64,000 nt of DNA, taken from Aotearoamyces nothofagi (Eukaryota > Ascomycota > Leotiomycetes > Leotiales > Tympanidaceae). Below are positions 26,336 to 37,415 of this stretch, piece after piece. The position numbers and the translations under genes are program-made. Under the pieces are notes generated by a model. It was not told the DNA's origin. It searched no databases and saw only the letters and a list, made by a program, of their open reading frames with translations. Where the stretch lies: assembly GCA_015345905.1 (NCBI GenBank), contig JADDTR010000008.1, positions 310,001 to 374,000 on the forward strand, written 5' to 3'. The number at the start of each line of letters is the position of its first letter. Positions within the stretch are counted from its first letter, which is position 1.

Positions 26336-26792
26336 CTAGACCTCAGCACCAGGGATCGTCGTTGATCTACCCGGAACTTGCACCCTCATAACAATAACCC
26401 GTGTGTTAAGTCTTTTTAAGGGCTTGAAAGCCAAAGATTGAGGTTCAGGCGCTGAAGATGAGGCGAGGCTGGCTGGAGGAGGGTTCGAGCTTGCGTGGCC
26501 TCGATGGGCTTCCTTGGTGATGGGTAAGAAGGATTCGTTGATGTCATTCATTTACCTGCACGAGGGCTCTTGGGATCTTGTACTCCTGCTCGTAAGGGCT
26601 GCGATTGCGTTGCTTCTGACGTAGTCTCTGTCGCTGGCAGTGTGGTCGTGTATTCCTCATGTTTCAGCAGCAGCTCCTTGCAAAAGGCGTCTGTCTGCAA
26701 AACGAAATCCTAAGAGGGCGAGAAATTCTATAGATCCTCTCACCATGAGCTTTGATTTTACTGCCTAATCTAGTACGTCTCGTAAATTCCAT
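26336..26792 (-). CDS. Candidate small three-exon gene, function unknown
   Basis: A spliced model reads from ATG 26792 (context AAGAATGG): exons 26792-26744, 26690-26556 and 26472-26336, introns 53 and 83 nt with GTGAGA/GTAAAT donors and CAG acceptors, total 106 aa. The middle exon has coding-like composition (HDAFCKELLLKHEEYTTT) followed by a Thr/Ser/Glu-rich stretch, and the last exon ends in a basic segment (FKPLKRLNTRVIVMRVQVP). If the second intron is retained the protein stops two codons later, giving a shorter version. I recognise no family. It lies head-to-tail between the 2EXR gene and the GPI-protein gene, all on the minus strand. Confidence 0.35.
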
Positions 26793-27259
26793 TCTTGATG
26801 ACCTCGTCGGCGCTTCCAGGCTACGTGTATTCTAGTCTAACTCTTGTAGGGTTCCAGGTCATAAAACAAGCTGGATCTCTTGAAATTCCCACCAATTGTC
26901 GACAAGAAGATTTATGGCTATTTTATTGCCGTCGCCACCAAATAGTCTTGGGCTCTATTAATCCTTCTAACAATTGCTGACAAGAGTTTTGGTATCGCTC
27001 TACCATGATGATCACCATCAAGACGGGCCTAACTACTTCAGATCCTTAGGACAACGCTGACAACAGCTTGTACTCTTTTTCAGTTTCTTCATGAGTAAGT
27101 AGCACTTAGCTACATGAGTTCCTCGTGAGGCCACTTATAGCAGCATGCAGTCCATCCTTTTTCGTTCAATGTTAGACCTGTTGTACAGCCAAGGTAATCG
27201 ACAACCGGAATAACGTTATGCCGTAGGGACCACCTCAACTCCCTTCATCAGCCTACTCA
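26793..27259. other. Intergenic downstream of the 2EXR gene
   Basis: About 470 bases; nothing beyond likely 3' UTR and promoter sequence seen. Confidence 0.5.
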
Positions 27260-28444
27260 TTAAACCTTCTCCAAGTGACCCTGGCGATCCTTAACAAACT
27301 GCACGGAGACCTCTGGTGCTGGACCGCCCTTCAATTGGAAATATCTGTTCATCATAACCACGCGATTGCCAGCCCTAAGCTCTCGAGTACTGCGGCCCTG
27401 GCACTTGGCCATCGGACGCTCGTGAAGGAAGACCAGCGTCTTGAGATTCGGCATCGAAGAATAACGGTCGATGCACCAGTTGCTAGCCTTGCCATAGGTC
27501 GCCTGGTTGATCGCCACAGCCTGGATCTCATTCAGCTCGTCCGCGGGAAGCCTACCCTCCAAGGCGTAACTGTCCATGCCAATGATAGGGTAGTCGCTGC
27601 AGTTCAACTGGAGCACGTCAACTGCGGGGCTGAAGTATATGCAGCTAGGACTGTACGGGGTTTTGAAATACTTCTTATACATCTCCATAGCCATCATTCG
27701 CGACTCCACAGTGGCACGGAAGACTGCTGGGAGGGGAGTTGGGGACGTGTAGCGCTCAGCGACTGTCCTGTCAGGTCCTCGGCTGGTTTCGTTTCGGGGG
27801 GTAACTTTGACAAGGCGGGGGCTTGCTGCGCGGTGCCAGATCATGTAACGCAGTTCTCGAGGGAGGCTGGCAAATTTTCGGAATGCTGTTGGTATGACTA
27901 CCACAGTCCAGTTCTTGAGGTAGGTGGGGGACGGGGAAGTCATGCCTAGACTCTCACATGCCGCCGTCAAGGATGCATGAGCAACTTTCAGCGAGACCTT
28001 TTTTATGTGCCTGGCCGTCCTCGGTGGGATCCAAACACGCATGGTTCTGGTAGCAGGTCGAAATAACCAGATTCTACGATCCGATCCTAGTTTTCGTAGG
28101 GTCTTGGAGAAGACGTTCTCGTTGGTACCGGCAGCCGTCCTGTCTTCCTTTTCGCCAAGTTGAGCGATCTCGTTCTCGTCTTTCTCTCTTGCCCTGTCAG
28201 CTTTGGCAGGCTTATTTGCGGTAGTATCTATTGGTGCTCGAATTGCAATGGCCATGATGGCACGATCCTCATTGGCTTTTCTCTTCTCAATGTTCCTGAC
28301 AGCCGTGACAGGCATCTTTACCGCTTTCTTCTTTTTGAAGGATGTCTTTTGGATAATACTTCTCAAAGCACGAGCTTTGAAATCCGACAGCTTCATCATG
28401 GACTTCTTCGCGGCATTCTTCTTCGAAGCTCTACTCCTTTCCAT
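27260..28444 (-). CDS. 2EXR domain-containing protein, function unknown (single exon)
   Basis: Intronless ORF of 394 aa starting at a true ATG. The N-terminal half is very basic (Lys/Arg/Ala-rich, about 1-110), suggesting nuclear or nucleic-acid contact. Around residues 187-213 lies FRKFASLPRELRYMIWHRAA, the F-x-x-L-P-x-E-(L/I)-R-x-x-I-W core of the 2EXR family, large and mostly uncharacterised in Pezizomycotina. The remaining C-terminal part carries weakly conserved aromatic/leucine positions of that family (FSPAVDVLQLNC, LKTLVFLHE). No catalytic motif is visible. Compared with typical 2EXR proteins the long basic N-terminal extension is unusual. Biochemical role unknown. Confidence 0.8.
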   Translation of the reverse strand: MERSRASKKNAAKKSMMKLSDFKARALRSIIQKTSFKKKKAVKMPVTAVRNIEKRKANEDRAIMAIAIRAPIDTTANKPAKADRAREKDENEIAQLGEKEDRTAAGTNENVFSKTLRKLGSDRRIWLFRPATRTMRVWIPPRTARHIKKVSLKVAHASLTAACESLGMTSPSPTYLKNWTVVVIPTAFRKFASLPRELRYMIWHRAASPRLVKVTPRNETSRGPDRTVAERYTSPTPLPAVFRATVESRMMAMEMYKKYFKTPYSPSCIYFSPAVDVLQLNCSDYPIIGMDSYALEGRLPADELNEIQAVAINQATYGKASNWCIDRYSSMPNLKTLVFLHERPMAKCQGRSTRELRAGNRVVMMNRYFQLKGGPAPEVSVQFVKDRQGHLEKV

Positions 28445-30052
28445 TTTTTCTGGTGCACTCAGAGTGGCTCAAGCTATATGAATGATGATGAGTGGTGGGG
28501 TGGACGGCGAACCCTGTCGCGAGTTGGTGGTCAGAGTGCTTCAGGGTTACTGTTATTTGTGTCGAGATTATCGAAACAGCAATGGTGGTGGCAGAAAGTG
28601 ACGTCGACATGGGGCAACTGTGAGGGCACTGCGGCGTGGTCGAGGCAGGTATTGGTTTTGCAACGAGGGTGCTGCGGGCGTTGCAATATTCAACAGAGCT
28701 CAATACTGCAGAGCAGACTAGCTGCACACGGTGTATGCTGTTGTAGTATGATGATTCAATTGGGAGTTATGCTAGCTCAACTGAATTGTGAAGGCGGAGG
28801 AGTTCCAAAGCGCAGTCAATCCCAAGGGATTAGCCTGGCTCCTCCATACGCTGATAATGCAAGATGGAATCTTTGACCATAGAACCCCCCCCCCCTCATC
28901 AACTGTCTGAAAGAACCCGTGCAGCCAGCTGTGCTGCTGGAATCACGTAGAAGTGGCACTCCATGGGCGAACAACACGTCCGTCAGTCACTGGCGGTAGC
29001 TTTTATCTCCTGCTCACATTCACTTAGAGCATTCAACAAAAGGCACGATGCACAATTCTTGTGATACAACATAGATATATATACATACTCTTCTATGCAC
29101 TCCACAATCTCACCTAGAGCATTCAACAAAAGGCACGATGCACAACTCTTATGATACAACATAGATATATATATACATACACTCTTCCATACACACCACG
29201 ATCTCACCACCACCAACGGCCTGGCATGCCATGCCATGCCAGCGACAGCCGCACGTGCTGCAACCAAAGGATACACAGGCCTGGTTATATCGTCCGTCTG
29301 CCGGCCCCGATTTGCTCGCGCGGGGCTGCAGAGACCGGCATGACTACCACAGCAGATTCCGCAGACCGCCAATCGCGCTGCCGGCAGCGCAGCAGCGCCC
29401 TCGAGCCCATCCTGCGAGCCCGAGACGGAAGAGACGAGGACCGGATGGAGAGTCGGCACCTCTGAGAGAGGTCGCCGGGTGTTGGTGTCGGAACCGTGCA
29501 CGGTCCCATGTATGCATCTCCCGCGCACGGAAAAACAAAGAAGAAGCGCTCCCTCGTCGCCGCGCGAGATGGGCGTTTCTGAACCCTCGCGAGGGGGTCT
29601 TGTCTGCTCGCGTGGCGCGGCGCGGCGCGGCGCGGCCGCTCCAACGTCAGCTCGCGTGCGGCCGCGCCTGCTCCGGCGGATGCTAGGCGGCCGCGTCTGG
29701 TCGGGTCAGCGACGACATTGACGGGCCTGGCCGGTCTGGTCTGGTCTGATCCAGGGGATCCATCCAGGAGGTGCGTTGGGGGCGGCGGCGGTTGTGTGTA
29801 TATAAGAGCAGGACGGGGGCGCCCTCCTGTGCGAGAGAGGTTCTGCTACCGGGAGTACCAGCCCATCGATCCTGCTGGTGATAGATTTCTCACTTCGCGG
29901 CTCTGACCTGGACGAGAGGAGATAAGAATCCGCGGTGTTTTATTAAGGGTTTTTTTATTTATTTATTTATTCATCATCTTGAGATCTCGATTCGCTCTGT
30001 GATTGCCGAGACAGAGAAGGGGAGAGGAAAGGGAGAAGACCTGTATCAGATC
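28445..30052. other. Divergent intergenic region with a duplicated 90-bp segment
   Basis: About 1.6 kb between the 2EXR gene and the dehydrogenase. It contains a C-tract at about 28886, a two-copy direct repeat (separate entry) and a strongly GC-rich stretch (29.3-29.75 kb) with CGCGG repeats. Composition rises sharply in GC towards the dehydrogenase. No supported gene. Confidence 0.5.
29025..29204. repeat. 90-bp tandem direct duplication
   Basis: A block beginning TAGAGCATTCAACAAAAGG at 29025 recurs at 29115 with only a few differences, including the internal ATAGATATATATA tract. Two copies, about 90% identical by eye. Confidence 0.85.
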
Positions 30053-31193
30053 ATGGCCGCCCAGTTTCCAGCACTCACCCTGCCTCCAGACGCCGTCTGG
30101 CTTGGTAAGTCCTACGCGCCGTGGCCACCTCGTCTGCGCCGAGCTGACAGGCGCAACAGTGACGGGAACGTCCTCTGGGATCGGCCAGGCCCTCGTAGCA
30201 GCCGTCCTCGCGACGCCGGGGCACCGCATCGCCGCGCTCTCGCGAACGCCCGGCTCCGTGCCCCTCCCGCCGACCTCCAACGGGTCCAACACGCTGCTGC
30301 AGGCCGTGGACCTGGCCTCCGAGAGCAGCATCGACGCGGCCTTTGCCGCCGCGCTGGACAGGTTCGGCAGGGTGGACGTCGTGGTCAACAATGCCGGGTA
30401 CGGGCTCTTCGCCGAGTTCGAGAGCACGGACTTGGGCGAGGCCAGGGAGCTGTTCGAGGTATGTACACCTGTCTCCCTCTCTCTTCCTACCCTCCACCCC
30501 CCCCCCCCAGCCACGCCCGCACTGCCGAGCTGCCCGCCGTGCCCGACGTGGACCGGAAGGCTCTAACTCGCACAGATCAACTACTGGGCTCCGGTGCACA
30601 TCACGCGCCACGCGCTGCGCATCTTCCGCGAGGTCAACCCGCTCAGCGGCCCCGTCGGCGGCGTCATCGCGCAGGTGTCGTCCGTAGGCGGCTTCGTCAC
30701 GACGCCCGGCCTGTCCTTCTACCAGTCGACAAAGTGGGCGCTCGAGGCCTTCACCGAGGCCCTCTCCAAGGAGCTCGACCCGGCCTGGCACGTGCGCCTG
30801 GCCCTCTTCGAGCCCGGCGCCGTGCGGACGCGGTGGCGGGGCGAGAACATGCGGGCCGTGAGCGGCGCGCAGAGGCACGCGGCGTATAGGCGGGACGCGG
30901 GCCGCGAGCTGCCCGCCGAGAGGTACGCCGGCATGGCCGCGCTGGTGGAGCAGGTCAGTGCCGGCGCCGGCGCCGTGGCCGCGCTGATTGCCGACGTGGT
31001 GCGGGGCGCGAGGGGCGGCTGGGAGGGCAAGAGCCTGCTGAGGCTGCCGGTGGGCGCGGACGGCTGGGCGGTGATCAAGAACGATGTGGACGAGGTCCTG
31101 GAGAGCCTGAACCGGTGGCGCGAGCTGAGCGAGAGCACGAGCACGGGGGACGTCAAGGAGACGCTGAGAGCGATGGGCCTGCTGAAGAGTTAG
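30053..31193 (+). CDS. Classical short-chain dehydrogenase/reductase (3 exons)
   Basis: NAD(P)-dependent oxidoreductase of the classical SDR family; substrate unknown. Exons 30053-30104, 30160-30458 and 30576-31193 give 322 aa. The Rossmann cofactor loop TGTSSGIG is at 19-26 and NNAG at 94-97. The catalytic set is Ser near 153 (QVSSVGG) and Y-x-x-x-K at 166-170 (YQSTK), and the PG motif after the active site (FEPGAVRT) is present. There is no signal peptide or transmembrane segment, so it is probably cytosolic. The gene is extremely GC-rich with almost exclusively G/C third positions, unlike the kinases and SMC5 in this window, and sits at the edge of a GC-rich desert. ATG 30053 is the first in frame with the first donor. 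It resembles fungal SDRs annotated as NAD(P)-binding oxidoreductases; no biosynthetic cluster surrounds it. Confidence 0.9.
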
Positions 31194-31220
31194 GATGGGG
31201 CAGGAGCGTGGTGCTGGGGT

Positions 31221-31248
31221 GCTGCTGCTGCTGCTGCTGCTGCTGCTG
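31221..31248. repeat. (GCT)n trinucleotide repeat after the SDR stop
   Basis: About nine GCT units beginning 28 bases after the dehydrogenase stop codon, probably within its 3' UTR. Confidence 0.85.
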
Positions 31249-31539
31249 GCTCGAAGCGTGAAAGGCCCTGCGTTGTATCAAGTTGCTGACACTTGAGCGT
31301 CTGCAGATACCCTAGCCATTATATATAACCTAGTATCCTGTAATATATACTCTTGCAGCCCGTTCCGCCTCCTTTATCATCAACAACGAGTCCACGACCA
31401 GCGACCAGTTCTCCGACTTGTCTTTTCTCTGCTCTTCTGCCTTCCCCGGAACCATTCTCTGGACATCGCCAGGGTATGATTATATATAGATCCGCTTCTC
31501 GGCCGCCGCACCCCTCTCTTGTCCCGGGAAGGGATACGC

Positions 31540-31785
31540 GAGCTCGGACGGGCCAGATACAGAGAGACAGACTTCTCGTTGCAGAGCTGCAGAGCTGCAG
31601 AGTGCGGGTTGATATAGGACTAGTGAGGATGGGACGGCGTACGGCGAGCTCGGACAGACCAGATACAGAGAGACAGACTTCTCGTTGCAGAGCTGCAGAG
31701 CTGCAGAGTGCGGGTTGATATAGGACTAGTGAGGATGGGACGGCGTACGGCGAGCTCGGACAGACCAGATACAGAGAGAGAGAGA
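31540..31785. repeat. 106-bp tandem minisatellite
   Basis: A unit beginning GAGCTCGGAC starts at 31540, 31646 and 31752: two full copies plus a partial third that runs into a (GA)n tract. Copies are nearly identical and include internal CAGAGCTG repeats and GGTTGATATAGGACTAGTG. Confidence 0.9.
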
Positions 31786-32196
31786 GACAGAGAGATAGAC
31801 AGACAGACAGAGACATCTCGTGCAGAGCTGCCGAGTATAGATCAGATCTAGATTACATAGCAGAACGAGCGAAGAGAATAGAAACAGCACACACACAAGC
31901 ATTCCAGTATCGCAAATATAGTTGACGTTCTGGGGTATCAATAAATCACATGAGTGATAGTCCTCTGCTCTTCTGCCCCAAAGAACACTTGACATCTTCA
32001 GGGGGGTGGAATTAGATTTGAATTAAATTAAATTTAACTTCGAGGATGGATGTATGAAAAGGGGCGAAGAAGCTATTTCCTCGCAACACAAAAAAAAAGA
32101 GAGAAGAAGAAGAAAAGGGGGAGACCATGTCCAGCTGTCTACTATGGTGGGGGCGGCCTATATGTTCGTGAAATGCGTGTGTGCTGCTACGCACGA

Positions 32197-32215
32197 ATAT
32201 ATATATATATATATA
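32197..32215. repeat. (AT)n dinucleotide repeat
   Basis: Uninterrupted alternating A/T tract in the desert, followed shortly by poly-A and poly-C runs. Confidence 0.85.
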
Positions 32216-32703
32216 CAAGATCAAAGTAAAAAAAAAAAAAAACCCCCGGGGCAGGTCAGGTCACACTGGCCAAGATTGCGCGGATCGACGACGACGACGA
32301 CGACAGCAGGCAGTATAATAGAGGGAGAGCCCGGGGTGCTGGCAGCTCTTGACTACTGCGGGACCTTGCAGGCCCCCTTTGTGTGAAATTCACCGGCCGG
32401 TTGGTTGGTGGAGACGAAGAGCTGAGAAGACGCGGCGCGGTAGAGAGAGAGAGAGAGATGCGTCGAGAGAGAAGTGCGTTTCCGCACACAAAGAGAGGCG
32501 TCTGCGAGACGAGGGGTCTGGGATCAGGGGGGGCGCGCGCCCCGAGTTCTGCCGGGGGGGGGCCGATACGCAGTGGGCGGCCCGGATGCTGGTGCAGGTC
32601 TCTCGTGGGGAGGTACGGGGCTTGGAGACGGTATACCTTCCTCTTGCTCGCGAGGCTGGTGGGGGGCCAGACTTTCTTCCGTCTGCAAGTAGTAGTCGGA
32701 TAG

Positions 32704-32735
32704 GATGCGATGCGATGCGATGCGATGCGATGCGA
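32704..32735. repeat. (GATGC)n pentanucleotide microsatellite
   Basis: At least six GATGC units, the same pentamer (in another register) as the array at 9.14 kb. Confidence 0.9.
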
Positions 32736-33368
32736 GGCTGGATGAGCAGGATACGGAGCCTTGCTGGGGATTCAGGCACCAGGCCACAACGAAGCAGGGA
32801 GCGCGAGGCGGCGCCTTTTGATGCAAGCAGGGCCGAAGAGGGGGAGGAGTGGGCTGGCAGTGGCGGGCAGTGGCTGGCTCTCAAAAGGCCCCCCCCGAGG
32901 CCAGCAGCCATTGGGGGGGGGGGGGGGGGGGAGAAGGCTGACGGAGCCCCACAATGCGACATCGAATCTCGTCATCCTCGAGTCTCGGTCCTCATCATTC
33001 TTGCCAGGCATCAGCATGACAGCTGGGGGTTGGCAAGGCTGGCAAGGCTGAGCGGTTGGGACTCGCTGCTGCCTACAGGCACCTATCTATCTGCCTTGGC
33101 CTGTACTTTGGGTTCAGTATACGAGATTGGATGGAACACACCGCCAGCCAAAACCAGCCAAAACCAGCCAGCCAGCCAGCCTGCTTGCCAGCCTGCCTCG
33201 GAACATCCTCCTCGGCGCATCTGCCATCTGCCATCAGCCATCTGACACGAAGCTTACGGGGAACGTAGATCAGACAAGGCTAGGCGCAAGGCAGCTCTCT
33301 CTCTCACGGTAGCCAAGACATTGCTCGGGTTCCCCACCCACAGGAGTCGCACACCACGACGGCGGCGA

Positions 33369-33393
33369 CAGCAGCAGCAGCAGCAGCAGCAGC
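33369..33393. repeat. (CAG)n trinucleotide repeat
   Basis: About eight CAG units followed by (ACG)n in non-coding DNA. Confidence 0.85.
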
Positions 33394-34280
33394 GACGACG
33401 ACGGTGGGAGTCTTGTTGTCATCCATCACAGACGTGAACGTGACCACGGCAGACGTGACCACGGCCCATCGCGCCGGCCTGATTACGGGGGTACGTACGT
33501 GCGTACGCAGGAGTAAGCAGCGCAGCGCCACGAGCGACGAGCTGGACGAAGCACCGCCCTCGCCGCCGCGACGGACTGAGCAAGCTGGTGTAGGAGCGAC
33601 CCGACTCCCTCGCCCGCTGCGTACCACTTGGCCGGTGTAGAGAGCGACGAGCCCGAAGCGGCTCAGTCGCTGCGGCCACACATGACGCGAAGAGAAGGGA
33701 AGGAAGTAAGAGACGGAGAGGGGGAAAGAGAGAGAGAGATGGAGTGAGTGAGACTGGGGAAGCAGGACTGCGAGCTGAGTCGAGTCGTCTGGAGTCCGCA
33801 GTACTCGCTCAGACCGACCGACCGCCCCCCCGAGCTCGCACATGCACCGCCATATCCAAGGCCTGCTCTGCTCTGCTCTGCTTGCTACAGTGTATACAGG
33901 ACAGGACATGCAACGGACTCACGTGTGCGCGGGTTGACCATGCAACTGCTAAGCCGTGCCGCTCAAAGACGTACGATGCCTCCTCCGGGATCGATTCGAG
34001 GCCGTCGCGCCATTCGAGACGTGCATTTCGAAATCTCCACCGCGCTCCAGAAGAGCTGCCCCCCGTTCCCCCGTCTCCCCGTGCAGCCTCCCTCCCTCCC
34101 CCCCAAAGGCACGCTCGTGCTGGGCCTCGCGGCGGTAGCGCGAGGGAAAAAGTCACGCAGTCACGATGTCACGATCACGCCGCCGCCCGTGCACATTGTG
34201 CGGTGCGGTGCGGTACGGTACGTAAGACGGGGGTTTTTCCGCCTTTTCGCGCGCGCGTGCAAAGCCTGGCGGGCGCAGCT

Positions 34281-34308
34281 AAAGCAAAGCAAAGCAAAGC
34301 AAAAAAGC
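34281..34308. repeat. (AAAGC)n pentanucleotide microsatellite
   Basis: Four AAAGC units then an imperfect unit. The same pentamer recurs about 1 kb to the right. Confidence 0.85.
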
Positions 34309-34870
34309 ACAGCACAGCCAGCCTTCGGGAGGGGGCTGAGGCTGGTGTCGCCAGGCCCCCCCCCCCCCTCCCGTAGGTCCCGGCCCATTCTCGCGCCCAT
34401 CGGCTCAACCCGGGGAAGGGGGGGAGCCGGGAGAGCGTGACTCAGAGGCGTGACTCAGGGCGTGCCTGAGGCTTTATATCCCCTCGGCAGACAGACAGGA
34501 CGTGCCGCGCTCATGCTCCGGACAGAAGTCCCCGTGAGCAAAGCGGGCCGGATGGGCCCGTGTGCTGTGGGCAGGCAGGCAGGCGCTGGCTTTTGCAGAT
34601 GCGATGTCGCGAATGGGCGGCGCTGGCTGAGAGGCACGTGTGCGTGTGGCATCGGGACGGGACAGGCGGTACTGTACTGTACTGTGCTGTGCTGTGCTGT
34701 GCTGTACTGCAAATACCTGCCCTGCCCTGCCCTCAGCCTGGGTAGGCAGGGCAGCCAAGACAGTCGGCCGTCTATTGGCTGGCTGCGCTCGGCTTGTCTG
34801 TCTCATTGCTCCTCTCTTGGCATGATTCGGGGCGTGTATAGGAGATGCTACTACCGGTACAGTGTGTATA

Positions 34871-34975
34871 GGAGATCCTACAAGCAGTATAGGAGATCCT
34901 ACAAGCAGTACAGCATGTATACAATAATCCCACTACCACTATAGTAATCCCACTACCACTATAGTAATCCCACTA
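34871..34975. repeat. Two adjacent 20-21 bp minisatellites
   Basis: Units containing TATAGGAGATCCTACAAGCAG (34871-34910) are followed by 20-bp units TAATCCCACTACCACTATAG (34924-34975, about 2.5 copies). Confidence 0.8.
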
Positions 34976-35260
34976 CAGCATACATCAAGCACTCCCTACC
35001 CTACCCAGGCACTGTACAGCAACAGTACTTTACCAGACCAAAGTTATACAGTATACAGCAGCAGCAGAAGAAGAAGACAGCAAAGATTAGCCGTCTCCCT
35101 TTGACTCATCATCATCCATCATCGACGGCAGGCTGCAGGCTGATTGCTCGGAGCACACAGCTCGCCTACCAGCCCGGCTGTATAGAAAGAGAGCGAGCGC
35201 CTTCCTCCACCGTTGCCGGCCATCCAAGTCCGTTTGTTTCGACAGCAGCGCCAGGGCATG

Positions 35261-35285
35261 AAAGCAAAGCAAAGCAAAGCAAAGC
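35261..35285. repeat. (AAAGC)n pentanucleotide microsatellite
   Basis: Five perfect AAAGC units; second array of this pentamer. Confidence 0.9.
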
Positions 35286-35595
35286 GGGAGAGAGAGAGCG
35301 CTGGTTTTTTCAGTACAGTACAGTGCAGTGCAGCACAGTACAGAGCAGAGCAGTTAGGTGACGGCCATGCGCGCCGCTCGCTCGCTCGCTCGCTCGCAGC
35401 GGTGGAGAGCGGCGTCCGTCTCGCCGGGGGATGTATATGTGCACGCGCGCTGGGTGGGCCTTTCCCTTGTGCGGTGCTGGGACGGCCGAGAAAGATGAGA
35501 AAGATGAGGATGATGATTGTACAAGTACATACGGTTTTATCTTTGTGCATGTACATGTATGCGCAACCCTGCCTCTCAACCTATACTGCGCGTAT

Positions 35596-35640
35596 AGGAC
35601 AGGACAGGACAGGACAGGACAGGACAGGATATTCAGTGCC
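35596..35640. repeat. (AGGAC)n pentanucleotide microsatellite
   Basis: Eight perfect AGGAC units plus one variant. The same pentamer recurs at 37.92 kb. Confidence 0.9.
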
Positions 35641-37289
35641 GCCCCTCTCCCTCTTTCCGCCTCGGATGCTTGTTGTTGGGTCTTAGGACAGACAGACAGA
35701 CAGACAGGTAGGTTGGAGGGGTGCTATGTTGCCACCGACACAAAAAGGGTGGTTTGCTCGGGGAGCGGCAGTTTGCTTTGCCTTGCCTTTGCCTTGCCTC
35801 GCCTCGCCTTGTATTCGCCTTGCTTTTGCCGCTTTGGATCTGTAGAGGATCGACTTGCACGACTGCTAATAATGGACGCGGGCCCAGCTTTTCTCTTTCT
35901 GTGCCTTTCTCTTTCTGTGCCTGATGACGGCGACGGGAGGGGGGGGCGAGGACGGGGGACGAGGACGAGGAAATTTCAGTGATGAGTTTATTTATCGAGG
36001 CATATTAGTTTATTCAGGGGCTTGCGAGAATGCTTTTTTTTTCTTCCTGCTGGGCCGGCGGGGGGGGGGAGGCAAACATGACGGACACTGTACAGTACAG
36101 CACAGTATACAGTACTGTACACTTTTCATTTCTTATTGCTACTGCTAGGTGTGGTATTGTATGTAGGCTGTGTGTGGCTGGCTGGCTGGCAACCTGGAAG
36201 GGCGCCTGTCTGGAAGGCTCGGTAATTGGAGTGCGTACTGGCGACTCACCGCCCCGGTACGGACAGACACTCTGAAACCAGGGTAATCTTTCGCGTGTCT
36301 CTGCTCTGTACTCTGTGCTCCTGCTCTGTGCTCTGTATACCACTCCTACAGGCAAGGGCCCTTCACCACAGTGCAAACGAGTACGAACATGCCCACGGCG
36401 GTAAAGGGGAAGGGGGGAGGGGGGAGAGGGAGCTGGGCATCCCGTTGTACACGACTGACTGACTGACTGTATTACCCTCTCTCTCTCTCTCTCTCGCACG
36501 GAGGCCACGGCAAACGCCGATTCGTCATCCGCGTGGCAGGGGAGGTGCGCTGGTACCGAGGCTTGCAACAGGGGCTAGGCCGGAGCAGGCGTGGCGGGCT
36601 CTAACCCGCACGAGTCACAGCCGAATCGCCAGATAAGGTGCGGTGCTACAGTCTGTACATGTACCCGGACGTGGCGACTGTTAGTCAGTCGTCGGCCGTG
36701 GTGCGCGCGGTGGAGCCGGCGATGCTCGCTGGTGACGCTGTAGCAGCGATGCTAAGGGTGGCAGCGATGCTAGAGATGATGCTAGCGATGCCATGGTAGC
36801 GATGCTAGAGATGGCAGCGATGCCAGAGATGATGCTAATGATGATGCCGATGATGCTGATGATGCCGATGATGCCATAGAGAGCCTTGTGGAGGTGGGAG
36901 TCCGACAGTCGCGAGTCGCGAGTCGGGAATGCCTTCTTCGCGGGAACCACCACCACCGTTGTATCCTGCCCGCGCTGCAACGCGCCGGCCTACCCGTGAT
37001 GTGATGGGCGATACACGGCCCAGACAGCCAACGAAGCAGCATCAATGAATGCTCATGTACCGAGTGGAAGGGAGCATACGCGGGAGATGACGAGCGGGAG
37101 ACCAGACTAATCGTGCAAGGCTGTACGCTGAGGCGATGCAGTAATAGGGATAATTATTATGATTGATGTAATTAATAATATGATGCTGGACTGTGGGCGG
37201 AGGTGAGGCAGAGCTGCGAAAGGCCGAGTCGAGCACCGGAGGCGAGGGGGAGGCCGAGGAGGACGAAGGCGAAGACGAAGACGAGGACG

Positions 37290-37415
37290 AGGGCGAGGGC
37301 GAGGGCGAGGGCGAAGGCAGAGAGGCAGAGGCGAAGAGCGACGGACCGGGCTGGGAGGGACGGCGTGCTCGGTACCTACGGTGCCTACGGTGCCTACGGT
37401 GCCTACGCTGCCTCC
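37290..37415. repeat. (GGGCGA)n hexamer and (GGTGCCTAC)n 9-mer arrays
   Basis: A GAGGGC hexamer array at about 37290-37314 is followed by four to five GGTGCCTAC-type 9-mers at 37371-37415. Confidence 0.8.

Noticed and set aside
32349-33245. Long plus-strand frame of 298 codons
   Set aside because: It translates microsatellites and G/C tracts, is Arg/Gly/Ser-rich, has no domain and starts in low-complexity DNA.
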